Source of the DNA: Aquila chrysaetos chrysaetos
Lineage: Eukaryota > Chordata > Aves > Accipitriformes > Accipitridae
DNA length: 64,000 bases
NCBI RefSeq assembly: GCF_900496995.4
Contig: NC_044004.1
Coordinates: 83,025,538-83,089,537 of the forward strand
Direction: 5' to 3'
How positions within the stretch are numbered: the stretch's first letter is position 1; the number at the start of each line of letters is the position of its first letter. The notes beneath the pieces were generated by a model, which saw only the letters and a list, made by a program, of their open reading frames with translations, was not told where the DNA came from and did not search any database. Shown in pieces: positions 23,501 to 33,600 of the stretch. The position numbers were made by a program, and so were the translations under genes.

Positions 23501-26500
23501 TACAGCATCACAGGGTAAACCCGGATATTTTAGACAGCCCCAGTTGCCTCTCAACACACATTTTCCTTATAGACTGCATTTGTGTTCCACACACAGTGCA
23601 GAGGAGGACATCATGGTAACGCTACCATTTTATACCTTTCCCACCCCTTTCATGTGAGCGTTCTGCCCCAGAGACTGAGCAGTGCCTTCCCACCCAGACA
23701 TACCGCACACGGTGATCTCCTCGCTGTAGCACGTGGAGACATGACTGATGTTTGGCAACTGCTTGAGGTGCTTCCTGGTCTCATGCAGAAGGTTTAAGAC
23801 ATAGCGAGCGTGGAGCTGCTACTAGGAGAAAGCGAAGGGATTAAAGCAGGAAATCAGTGACCTCTGAGCAGCAATGCAGCTCTGTCTGCAAAGGCCCCAA
23901 GGACCCACCATGATAGCCTGGATGGCACAAACTCTCACTGGGATGACACTTGGTGCTGACCTATGGGCTTACAAACAAGATGAGGCAAATACTGGGGAAC
24001 AGCAGGATGGAAGAGACTCACCAAAAGCAGCCCAGCCTTGTCACTGGCAGGGCTGGCAAGAGAACCAAAAAACCCTAGCACCCTGTGGTTAAGGCTATAT
24101 CTGCTGGGCAACACCACCTCCTAGAGCAGCAGAAATTCCAGCCCAGTATCACAGGTAAGCAGCTGCTCCTCTAGATCTTTGTTAGCCTTCTCCACATTAA
24201 GCCAGGCCCTGAGCTGTGATGTGTTCTGCAGAAATATGTTCACTCAAAGCCGGGGTGTAGGCATTTAATATTAGTCAAGACACTAAAGACCTCTGGTTTA
24301 GAAGTCGTTTTGTTTGGAGAAGGGATGTTTTGGCCTATTTTGCAGTTCAGCACCTTGACTGAGGGATGGCAGCAGAACACTGCAGTTGTACGAGGACTTG
24401 GCTTTTTAGTGTTGCTGAATTGGTACTGGACATCCTCATCAAAAACCTCACATTTTACATTTTAAATATGAGTCAAAGTTGCGTGGCACAAACCATAATT
24501 TTAATCAGCTGTTTCCATCTGGGCCATTCTATACATTTTTACAAATTAAGGAATTGCAACAAAAAATGACAGAATATTTCAACATGGACTGTTGTGGGTT
24601 TTTTTCCTTTTAAAATGAAATTCAGGTTAATATCGGCACACACCCACAAAGACTTTTCAGTTTTGTCAGAACTGCATTTTCAAAAAGGAAAGAAGTTCCT
24701 ATGGCAGGGAGAAATACCGTATAATTTCCATCCCCCTTTGCTTAACAGCCTGCCAGCTCTTTATACTCCAATCAACTTAGCTTGTTATGAAGGCTAAAAC
24801 CAAATATCTGTCCTACACCCCTGTGCAGAGAAGGGGAAAGCATGATTCCTTTTGGGATCCTTACTTGTTTCTGTTTGAAAGCTTCCAGCAAGGCAGTTGC
24901 ATGGTCAGGAAGGAGTGGGAAAGAGAGACGGGGTCCAGTGTAGGAGTCTGGCACCTCCAGGGATTCATAGTCACAGTATTTTTCCAGCTCTGCCTCTTTG
25001 AAGCTTTCCCCACTTATGAACATGCGACTGATAAAATCCCCTGGATGGCAGATTGGTCAGTTTGTTTGGTTTTTTTTTTTTAAAAAGAGAAAGAAACAAG
25101 AAAAAGTTAAGTTGGTTCAATACACCATTCTAGTAATTTGCAAAATAAAAAGCTGTTTGGTTAGGCTAGAGCTCATGAGCAATGGCAGCAGCAGAGGCTA
25201 GCTGGTAGTTTGACACCGCTACAGAATTTGCAGTGGGGAAGAGTCTGCAGGGACAAGTTTCCATGTGCTACGTGTCAGGCAGTGCTGGCAGCTATGCTAG
25301 TTTCTCCAAAACTCTGGTAAAGCCAGATGGACACTGGTTGCCGTGGCTAACTGAAGGCTTATTTTCAATGACATGCAAAAGCAAACTGTATAATAGGGAA
25401 CTGTCTTCTAAGGAACTGTTTTTTCTAAACTTGCACCTACATTCTCAGTGTTGCACAAAATTTGTATAAATATGCATTATTTTTTTATTGCTGTAACATC
25501 TCAGAGCCCAACTCAAGGAACAGGACATTATTGTCCTGTTTTATACAGACACTAAAAAAAAAATCTTCCTCAACAGAGCTTTGTGGTAAAATACATGGGG
25601 TGGTTTAGAGAAAAAGGGTGGCAGTTTGAAAGGAAGGACTGAGGACTTCAGCAGGTTATGGTCAGCAAAGGAAATAGTTAATTTTGACTTACTACCATCA
25701 GATTTCAGAGCTAAGCTCATTAGCAAGTTCCCAGCACTAAGAAATAACATATAATGCTCTCTGCTGATTCAGGAAGATACTGGTTCCCACAGCACTTCTC
25801 CCCCCCCCCCCCCCCCCAGTTATAAGTGAGAGACTAAATATAAATAAATTAGATAGCCTAGAGCACAGTTCACTAAAGATGGATTCTCTCACTTCAGAAA
25901 TGGGCTCTGCAAAGCCCTGGTCACCAGGGTTCACTGAAAAAAGGCAGATTTCTAATACTGCTCTTAAAAAAAACATAATGAGCTTTTATTCCCCCTTCCA
26001 GCTCCTAAGGAGCAGGAATTGCCCCACATCCCTCGCACAGCTCTGACAGTCTCCAGACAATTCGCTCCCTATCCAAATTCCTGATGCCATTGCTCTTTAG
26101 ACTCTCTTGGCCCCCTTTGCCATCCTAAAGGACCAGCAATGGGCAAAGAATCAATACAGGCTGCAACCTTCTGAGCTGCTGGTGACACATCTACAAACGG
26201 CACATAGAAACTTACTCTCTTTACTGCTGCTTGGCGTGAAGTGGTCCATAAGGTAACTGAAGAAGTTGTGAAGCTGCAAGAAGAGAGAGAGCCCATCAGC
26301 ATTCACCCTGGAATGAAATTCTGCAGAGTGGCAACTTAACATGATTCTTCTTTCTGGAAGTATTATCTATGCCCCTCTCATACTATACCAATTCCAGTTT
26401 TGAATATCTTGTGATGAAGTCAAAAAAGTAGCTTTACCTTGAGCCATACAGGCAGAAGTACACCTGTAAGTCCTCCCTCTCCCTGCCTGACAGCAAGGCA

Positions 26501-29500
26501 ACCATATAAGAGAATATTAATCAAAGTTAAAGTATAACAAACCAACTAGGTTGCCTATTGTGTTCAGACTCAGGAAAAACAATGTTAAATGGTCCTTACG
26601 GCTTTCTTTCAAGACTCGTTACTTAGGGTTTCATCAGACGTAAGCAGGCAGGAAATCGATAGGCTAAAAATGGGCAGAAAACCCAGTCCTTGGCCCACTG
26701 AAGCACTTACAGGATTACCAGCCAGTAGCCAGAAACGAGCGAGTCTGTGGCGCAGAAACCACCCTCCTATGTATTTTCCTACATACTCTTTTCCTTGGCG
26801 CCTTACCTTGATCTGATCCTGCTCGCAAGCGTACTCAATGGATTGAAAGATTCTCCAGGTGCAACGTCGGCGCATTTCCAGCCGAGCAACGTAGCGCCGA
26901 TACCACTGTTGGATCAAGACGGCTGCCTTGAAAGCTAGGGGACAAAACCAGGACCAACCTGCTGAGCTGGAGTGGCTGCAGCTGAGGTACCCTGCTACCG
27001 CTCCTTTCCCAACCCTGAAAATTGAAAAGCGTCCTTCTTTTTCAGGAGCAAGTTTTCAGGAAAGGTGTTCTGATGCCTAAATACTAAGGGTAACAAAACA
27101 CCTGCTGCTTTTCACCATATTGCAAGAGGTTGATCTGACCCTGCCTGACCAGAGACCTCTGAAGCACTTCTAACCATCGCTGCTGGCTCCTCAGCACCAG
27201 AGTTAACAACAACCTATTACGGCCTAAAGATCCAAACACGTTCTTCAATATTAAGAGACAATTTTCTCCCTTTCTATTTACCTTGATTATTTTCCTGTCT
27301 GTCTTAGAGTCTAGGTACTGGGGCTTCAGGAAACCAGAGATATGACTGAGGCCACACAAGGAGTTGGTGTAAAACAAGACACCGAGTCCCCCTCCAGAGC
27401 CTTAAAAATATGGGGTTTGTCTACCTTCCTTGAATCTAAATAAATACCTCAGCTTTTGCAGTTCTGGACAAACTTCAGAAGGGATCTATTCTAGCATAAA
27501 TCTTAACATACCATTATTTTGGAATAAAATAAAGACAAAATCAACACCCACAACAAAAAGAGGGAGACAGATCTTTGGCCACTTAATGACACAGAAGGAA
27601 CAAAATGCAAGGAATTTCCAGGTGCCGGGTCGTGGTTCAATCCCCAGCCAGAACTGGCACCAGGCTCTTCCCTCCAAATGATGCCTATTTGCCCTGATCT
27701 TTAAAATATAACCATTCCTCTGCATTTCCCCAATTCCAGTGTTTTTCATTAAAAGATTATTTCAGATGGGTGTGTGCATATTTGAAGTGAAGTACATTGG
27801 TGCAGTTTCCCATTTCCTTTTTCAAGTTCTGTCACAGAACTTTATGTACCTCTAGAAACAATTTCATCCTCCTTGGCTGGTTTTGACCCCATTTGGACCG
27901 CCTGGTTACTTTACGGTACCTTGCCGACCAGCTCTGCTACTTGGCATCTCCTTTTGATTATGCTCTGTGTCCCTTCCTGTTCATTTCTGGACCCCTACCC
28001 TAGAGCCCTATGCTTAAAACATTTTGTAACGATGCTTCTCTGTGTCATCTTTAGCTGAGGGAGGGAGGGATGACCGCTCTGTCTACAGGCTGGCCCCAAA
28101 ATCAAATGGAGACGACAGTTACAGAGTTAGCCCTGCTGCAGAAGCTCATATTCCCTTGGCATCTGGTTTGTGAGAGAGCACTACCGCATTCACCAAAGCA
28201 GGGAGAGCAATGGGGTGTGGGGGGTGGAAAAGCTTTATAAAAGGAAGGAAATCCCCCACCCTTACCCCAAAGGTTGCTAAGTGCTGGCAAGAGACAAAGA
28301 GATCACATTAATTCGATTAGCTTGCATTAATTATGTAACATAAACCACCCTTCATGTACTTCAGCAGGAAACATTGACCTTTACCTACATAAGATATCCT
28401 GATGGTTTACGTACTGAAAATAGTAATCCTTCTAAATTATGTTACTGTTACAGCACTAGGAGCTGCAGAGTGCAAAAAGAGAAGAGCTGTTGCTGTTGTG
28501 CAGCTGAGGAACTGAGTCATGGTGAAGTCATGGGCAAGAAGGTAAGACTTGGCTAGCCTTAATTCAAGAACAACTTAAGTATTCTTTGCCTGAGCCTTAT
28601 ATCTTGTTGAAAAAATGCTTACTGATCTGCTGGGCCATGAAAAAATAAAAAAGGCTGACTTTTTTCCCTGCAGTTTGGTGCTCCTGATGCTACCTCTTCA
28701 AGCCTCCTTTATAACAGACCCAACACTAGCTGCCTTACTCCCTGTCCAGTAATTTGGCTGGCACGTAACCAGAATCACAGTCACAATCACTCTCTAAAAT
28801 AAACAACTTCTAAATATCTTGCATTCTGTTAGCAGTGGATGAATGTCCAATTACTGCAGTAAGGGTCAGATGTATTTCAACTGAATCCCCCCGCAGAAAT
28901 TCATAGTTACAACTCCACATATACTGATGAAAACTAGATCCTTTGAAACATTAAAAATAAAATCTATGAAAGACTCATTATCAAGCACACAGACAGCATA
29001 TATACCCCCAGCTACAGCATTTTAAGTTCCAGATGGGCAAGGCATTGGTTTTTTACACTACTTTTACAGAGACTGACTCTGCAACTGAAAAAGCCAGGTA
29101 TTCTAATTTACCAGCTTACCTGGGTGAGTTTCATCTGGCAGTGTTTGTACTAGTTTAGAAAAAAATAATAAAAAAGGAAAAGAAAGATATTTATCTGCAT
29201 TTTATGAGGATCCAAGCAGTAAACTGAATCATACATCACCATGTCAGCTACTGAAAGCATGCCAAAGTGGCAGCACTCAAACTAAAACATGCCTGTTCAC
29301 GCTAGCAGTATAGTTGACACATCAGCTTACAGGGAGTCTGCACCCTCTCTTGGGTTCCGCATCCCCTTCTTCACTCAAGTGCAGGGCTGGTTTAACAGAG
29401 CTCTGCTGGCTACACTTCCCATCAGGAAGAGCCTCTGGGCCTTGTACAAGGCGGACAGGACACGGCCTGGCACGTCATACTTGGGTGGACAGTCCTAATT

Positions 29501-30697
29501 AGCTCCAGATCAGCAGATCTGAAGGATTATGAGAACCAGATTCAAGAAATTCAGAGAGGTTTTACTCTCATGGGAAACTGTTGATGAGGTATAAGATCTA
29601 ATGCAGAGTTTCAAGTAAGTAACTAGTTTTATGTTACACTTTGTTTGTTATAGACAAGCCATTATCATAAAATAGCCCTGAACTTTGTGGGGAAGTCCAT
29701 GGTACTCTGGTGCTATAGGCAATAGACAAGTCTAACTTACTTAAAAAAAAAGTGGGAGTTTTTCAACAAGGAAAATTACAAACAAAAAAGGCTGAGTCAC
29801 AATGGTATCCCTGCTTTCCTCACTTCTAAATGCAATCACTATTTTTCCTTTCAAAGCACTTGCGAACAGCTTACACCATACTGCTGTTCTGCCAATGCTT
29901 ATGAATGAATAATTCAAACAGCAAAGTAATCTGTTTACTTTTTTACACTTCCTTATGTGTACAGTCTCACTCATAAACTCCCTGTGTTCCATAGCTGACC
30001 TAAGCACACACCCAAAAAATTGATACTATCATACCGAGGTTTTCATAAAAATAAATCATTACAGCTTCGAGAGCCATAAAAAAGTCTAGATTATTAGCAG
30101 AGATTAAGAGCATTGCACTGATAATTAGAAAAAAAGCACACTTCTTGCTCTTCAGCTTTTCTTAGCCACACCATCTTGCCTTCTTTAGAACCAGATATAT
30201 TTGGCTTTGCTAATGCTTCTGCTTTATCAGTCCTGCACCGCTAACAGTCTTTAAAAACGGAGTCCACCAGAAGCAGCAGGGTGATACCATCTATCATCTC
30301 GCTGTCAGCACGTGACAACACACGCATTAGCCAGCAATTGATTAATCCATCAGATCTTAATTCTAACAAATGGAATTGCTTTTTGCTGCTTCATTCCTGG
30401 TCAGGTTTTGGTTGAATTTAATCTAATCCTGGTCTAAACAGCTGTTATTTTCTCAAGCCTGTGGGTCTTCTGCCTGACAGCTGAGACTCCTTGTCACAGG
30501 ATACTGAAAGACATAACGTTGCCTCAATGCTATGAAAAAAAACAGGTAACTCAGAAAAGAAACACATCCACTGCAGCCTCCCAAGGGCATGTGCAGGAAC
30601 AGATGGGAAAAGTTTACTTTTCAAAGAATCACTCACCATTTTCAGACTTCTGCAGGGAGTACTTGTAGTTGGCATTTACAGAACTACCAGATCCCAT
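14395..30697 (-). CDS. PPEF2: PPEF2, serine/threonine phosphatase with EF-hands (complete, 16 coding exons)
   Basis: PPEF2 is a calmodulin- and calcium-linked PPP-family phosphatase of the RdgC type, expressed in mammals mainly in retina and pineal. Sixteen exons join to 713 codons plus stop (human about 753). An N-terminal MGSG could be myristoylated. An IQ motif lies at about 26-45 ([19 protein letters not shown]). The catalytic domain has GDLHGQ (180-185), GDFVDRG (209-215), RGNHE (240-244), HGG (294-296), RSHE (471-474) and SASNYY (493-498), so the metal and catalytic residues I can identify are present. A low-complexity insert is at about 318-420. EF loops are at 566-577 (Asn at position 12, so probably weak), 650-661 and 690-701 (both canonical). 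The [17 protein letters not shown] block favours PPEF2 over PPEF1, as does the neighbouring NAAA. The C-terminus is shorter than in human. Confidence 0.97.
15201..15288 (-). CDS. PPEF2: PPEF2 coding exon 15 (EF-hand 2)
   Basis: This 88-nt exon follows CTTTCAG and ends at donor GTAAGC. It encodes [20 protein letters not shown], then FRIIDRDHS. It joins GLISFEE in the next exon to form a full EF loop, DRDHSGLISFEE. Confidence 0.96.
15869..16032 (-). CDS. PPEF2: PPEF2 coding exon 14
   Basis: This 164-nt exon follows CTTACAG and ends at donor GTAAGG. It encodes [20 protein letters not shown], then [20 protein letters not shown] and [15 protein letters not shown]. The first EF loop ends with Asn where calcium binders have Glu or Asp. 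Confidence 0.95.
16735..16880 (-). mobile_element. Decayed CR1-like LINE 3' fragment
   Basis: Read on the minus strand, this piece follows the layout of the avian CR1 3' region as I remember it: TTTAGGCTTGG, TAGGAGAA, AGAAG, CACTGGAA and then GGTCTCTAGAGTC. These match CR1 landmarks such as TTTAGGTTGGATATTAGGA, CATTGGAACAGG and GATCTCTAGAGGTC, with an internal deletion. The terminal 8-bp repeats are gone. It lies in a PPEF2 intron in the same orientation as the gene. I aligned it by eye, so the limits are approximate. Confidence 0.5.
17122..17228 (-). CDS. PPEF2: PPEF2 coding exon 13 (EF-hand 1 start)
   Basis: This 107-nt exon follows CCTCCAG and ends at donor GTAAAT. It encodes [20 protein letters not shown], then [15 protein letters not shown], where the first EF-hand loop starts. 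Confidence 0.95.
17726..17868 (-). CDS. PPEF2: PPEF2 coding exon 12 (SASNYY), GC donor
   Basis: This 143-nt exon follows GCGTTAG and encodes [20 protein letters not shown], then [18 protein letters not shown] and TLTMTQ, ending inside Arg. The donor is GCAAGG, not GT. CAAAG followed by GCAAG is the usual GC-AG context, and the frame into ISRVEES is exact. Confidence 0.93.
18568..18753 (-). CDS. PPEF2: PPEF2 coding exon 11 (RSHE)
   Basis: This 186-nt exon of 62 codons lies between CTTTCAG and GTCAGTG. It encodes [33 protein letters not shown] and [20 protein letters not shown]. His473 is a metal ligand. Confidence 0.97.
18754..20226 (-). other. PPEF2 intron, 1.5 kb
   Basis: No gene, RNA or repeat is recognised in this intron. 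Confidence 0.75.
20227..20562 (-). CDS. PPEF2: PPEF2 coding exon 10 (insert region)
   Basis: This is the longest coding exon, 336 nt and phase 0-0. It encodes [12 protein letters not shown], a Pro/Ser/Glu-rich poorly conserved stretch, an amphipathic helix near [16 protein letters not shown], an acidic SESESEE and finally DEWKQ. In this family the insert interrupts the catalytic domain and varies greatly. Confidence 0.9.
21353..21502 (-). CDS. PPEF2: PPEF2 coding exon 9
   Basis: This 150-nt phase 0-0 exon encodes [20 protein letters not shown], then [20 protein letters not shown] and [10 protein letters not shown]. His294 of HGG is a metal ligand. The donor GTAGGT after AAA, rather than a later GT, keeps the frame into FVSVLRG. 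Confidence 0.95.
21594..21630 (-). CDS. PPEF2: PPEF2 coding exon 8 (37-nt microexon)
   Basis: This very short exon encodes [12 protein letters not shown] after one base that completes Arg. It sits between introns of 91 and 84 nt. The acceptor is CCTTTAG and the donor is GTAGGC. The sequence matches human [14 protein letters not shown]. Confidence 0.95.
21715..21881 (-). CDS. PPEF2: PPEF2 coding exon 7 (GDFVDRG, RGNHE)
   Basis: This 167-nt exon follows TTTTACAG and ends at donor GTATGGG. It encodes [20 protein letters not shown], the helix after it, [18 protein letters not shown] and a split Arg. It carries the second and third PPP signature motifs. Confidence 0.97.
22320..22366 (-). CDS. PPEF2: PPEF2 coding exon 6 (GDLHGQ)
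   Basis: This 47-nt exon follows CCTGTTAG and ends at donor GTAGGC. It encodes [16 protein letters not shown]. Asp181 and His183 are metal ligands of the PPP active site. Confidence 0.96.
22367..23703 (-). other. PPEF2 intron, 1.3 kb
   Basis: I see no recognisable feature here. Other PPEF2 introns over 300 nt are equally plain: 14574-15200, 15289-15868, 17229-17725, 17869-18567, 20563-21352, 21882-22319, 23819-24864 and 26274-26806. Confidence 0.7.
23704..23818 (-). CDS. PPEF2: PPEF2 coding exon 5
   Basis: This 115-nt exon encodes [20 protein letters not shown], then [18 protein letters not shown] plus one base; the donor is GTATGTC. The acceptor is TAGTAG followed by CAG. Only cutting after the second TAG, or after CAG, avoids an in-frame stop. 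Confidence 0.94.
24865..25040 (-). CDS. PPEF2: PPEF2 coding exon 4
   Basis: This 176-nt exon has acceptor GCCATCCAG. The split Arg codon plus DFISRMFIS fixes this start; a closer AG at 25030 breaks the frame. The exon continues through [20 protein letters not shown] and the [14 protein letters not shown] helix before the catalytic core. Confidence 0.95.
25800..25817. repeat. Poly(C)/poly(G) tract, 18 nt
   Basis: An uninterrupted C-run on the plus strand becomes G18 on the PPEF2 sense strand, within intron 25041-26215. The run length may be a sequencing or assembly estimate. Confidence 0.85.
26216..26273 (-). CDS. PPEF2: PPEF2 coding exon 3
   Basis: This 58-nt exon follows CTTGCAG, encodes [19 protein letters not shown] plus one base, and ends at donor GTAAGT. 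It matches the [12 protein letters not shown] segment of human. Confidence 0.95.
26807..26934 (-). CDS. PPEF2: PPEF2 coding exon 2 (IQ motif)
   Basis: This 128-nt exon follows CCCCTAG and ends at donor GTAAGG. It encodes [19 protein letters not shown], then [20 protein letters not shown] and QIK. The IQ motif is the calmodulin-binding site in this family. Confidence 0.96.
26935..30636 (-). other. PPEF2 first coding intron, 3.7 kb
   Basis: This is the longest PPEF2 intron, separating the 20-codon first exon from the IQ exon. It holds a tRNA-like B-box motif near 27621-27661. I see no coding exon or complete repeat. Confidence 0.7.
27621..27661 (+). repeat. tRNA-like B-box motif with inverted ends (possible SINE relic)
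   Basis: GGTTCAATCC at 27634-27643 fits the RNA polymerase III B box. GGTGCC at 27621 and GGCACC at 27656 can pair, and the right side continues to GGCACCA like a tRNA 3' end. The span is too short for a tRNA, and no A box or cloverleaf was found. It could be a decayed tRNA-derived SINE or chance. Confidence 0.25.
30637..30697 (-). CDS. PPEF2: PPEF2 coding exon 1 (start)
   Basis: The start ATG is at 30697-30695. The exon encodes [20 protein letters not shown] plus one base and ends at donor GTGAGTG. MGSG is the same start as human PPEF2 and suits N-myristoylation after Met removal. Phase 1 fits exon 2. Confidence 0.92.
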
Positions 30698-33600
30698 GTT
30701 CTCCAACCAATTCTCCTAGAACGTTGCAGACTAGCACGGTATCACCAAAACCACGGAAGAGATGCAGGAAAGACCATTCGGTCAGAATCAAAACAGCTGC
30801 AACATGTCCCACAGTGCCGAGAATCTATAATTAAATACATTAACGCTTATTAAGATCAACAAGCAGATGGCCTGTCTTGTGCCCAAGTACATCTTTTACT
30901 ACCAGGTTTTTCCAGCTACTTTGTTGTCTTCTAGACAATCTGAGGTGAGGATTTCTGTCTTACTGTTTCAAATTTCGAGTCAGCTATATGAATAGGAATC
31001 TTTTCAGCACCTTTCATAATTGTATAAAAATAGCAGAGATTGCCTGTCTAGGTACTGTAATTGTATGGTAGATGCATAAATCAGGCATTCATGTACTCTC
31101 ACAGTACCTCACATGCCTAATTTTAGGCTCCTGAACTCTTAGCAATATGGCAGTCTTTGACCTGAACCTTCATTTCAGATGCTACAATAAAATAATCTTG
31201 ATTGAGTTTTGAGAGCACACTACATGTCCGAATCCTCATGCTACCTCCCCGCTTCCCCATGCACAGCCGAAGCGCCTGGATGAAGGTGCTAAAATACTAC
31301 ACATGACTGCATGTGGGAGGCATTCGTACACTGTACAGAAAAAAAGAAAAAAGTTTTTCAATACTGATCAGGAACGATAAAAGTCATTAACGTGATTCAT
31401 TAACAATCAGTATATGCAGACAAATATTCATGCATATAGCCATCTGTGAAGGATAACTCTCATTATGAGGGATGAGCACACAAATAGTATTTAGATCTAT
31501 TTGCAGTGCCACAGCTAGAGGGGAGATAAGTCTAAAATAACAATTAGCTATCATAAGAAAATAATCAGCTTTGTTAAACGCTGCTTTCCTTCACCTTGTG
31601 GATCTGCTTGAGTGTGGGAGCATAGTATACCGTCAAACGCTCAGATCCTGGCCAGTATAAGAGGACAGGATAGCCAGACTTTTGTAACCTCACTGCTGCA
31701 GAAAGCTCTAGTCAGAGCAAACGGATCCTATCGCAAGATTAGGACAAATTCTGAAATCTCTCACTTTTAGGACAACCAGAATGTCGTTCACAGTCGGACA
31801 TGTTTCCTCTGGGAAAAAAACAAAACAATCACGTACTACTGCCAAAGCGGTCCCAGGATGTATCGCATAAGAATTATACAGATTCTTATTCTAACCCAGA
31901 ACTGGGGGAGGAGAAATCTGAGAAACGGAGGGAAGGGAAGGAAAGAAACACCTGTAAAAATGTTAAGCCTGGTCCTAGCAGGAGACCACAGCTCAAAGGA
32001 TTTTGAAGGGTCAGGACAGTGTGACTACAGAGGCAGTTCTCCCCAGCAGAGGGAAAAGTCCTTCTCCTTTTCTCGCTTCCCGCAATCCTTTTGCCTCCTT
32101 CAATCTCTTTCCACCTAACCCACATCTTTCCTCTCAAAATAGCTACAGATCTGCACAAATGCTAATTGAAGGAGCACGTCCGGTGTTGTATAAGGTGCAT
32201 GTGTGCAGTGTTTGCTCAGGAAGATGAACTGTGCTAAACAACATTTCAGCATGGAAAGTTTCTAAGGCAAGTGAAATGCTGAAATTCTTTACCTTGCCTA
32301 GGATGCCAAATTGCACAATGGCATCTTCGCAATAACTGGGTGACACAACAGGAGGATATGCAGCAATGCTCTCAACAAAATACCAATCGCTCTAGTTTTA
32401 TTCTAACAACATTATTTCATAACATTGTCAAAAATGGCCTGAAATCACTGCTGAATTATGCCCAGTTATATCTGGTGCTTTATAGCCTTTGTGCTTAAAT
32501 AATGCAGGTACTCTGACAACTTTTCGGATTATTAACTACTCAAATGGACAATTGCACACAAAAATCAGAATCCCTAGCATTTAAGGCTCTTATTTGTAAC
32601 CTCCTGTACACGGCAAATCCCATTTCAGGAAAAACAAATTTTCAAGCTCAGAATTTCTGAGTGTAGCCTTCTAACTCCCATCTCACTATCCAAACAAAAA
32701 TTTATTTTCAAAGACACAGATCTGAAGATTTCAGCAAGTATTAGCTGTCCAGAGAAACAATGATGTGAATGATTCACTCTGTATCAGGAGCTTGCTTTAG
32801 AAACAATCCTCCCCAAGCACCTCTACTTACTGCATCCTGGTACAACCTCGCAGGGCATTCTGAAACACCGTGACGCAGGTTCCTTTCAGATAAAATGACA
32901 CCAGAAGACACATTCCAGCTATTAATGGGAGTTCCGTCCACAGGACCAGATTCAAGCCAGTCCCAAGAAAAAAGCCCTGAAACATGGTTAGTGTAGACAA
33001 CTGTTCCTCCACACTGGGGGTCAACACAGCCTGTGTGCCTACACGTATCTTCAGTGCTGCTTTGGAACCTGACAGTACCAGCTTCAAAGGAAGACGGATG
33101 CTTCAGCTTTTTGGAAGAGGTGAGTGCCTTTAAAGATACTCTTAAAAACGCAAATATGAGGAAAAAAAATCCTTTTTCAGGAACTAGAACACTTCCAGAT
33201 CACTTCTAAAAAATGGAGAACAAATTTGAAGCAAACGCTCAGTACGGAGTTAGGTACTTCGCTTGCTTAAGATGTGTTCAGGGGTAGTGCCTATCTCTTT
33301 TGATAAAATGTGACCTTGGATTTGACAGGACCTTTGGAGATGGAATAAAACTTGACCTCATTTCCCTCCTTCCCTGCAAAACAAACAAGCATTTGTTATT
33401 TGGAGAGCCTTACTTTAAACATAAATTTTGTCCATCCATACTGAGGGATGGTCTAGTATTAGTGTGCCCTAGGAGCACCTGCAGAAAGCAAGCACAGGCA
33501 ACAGCACCTGCCTATTTATCTTATCATGAATGATCTTATTGACAGGCCTCTCCCAAGCAATTCTTGGAGCTGCAAACTTTTTCACTTCATTACCCTCACA

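Noticed and set aside
25029-25040. Alternative acceptor TTTATCAG for PPEF2 exon 4
   Set aside because: Using it gives a frame with an early stop after the exon 3 phase. The acceptor ending at 25041 restores RDFISRM, similar to human.
27135-27185. A second CR1-like end fragment (GACCTCTGAAGCACTTCTAACC)
   Set aside because: The match is short and lacks the other CR1 landmarks nearby.
32827-33087. 86-codon hydrophobic minus-strand frame in the PPEF2-NAAA spacer
   Set aside because: No homologue, splice context or conserved motif is recognised. Length and composition are within chance for a window of this size.
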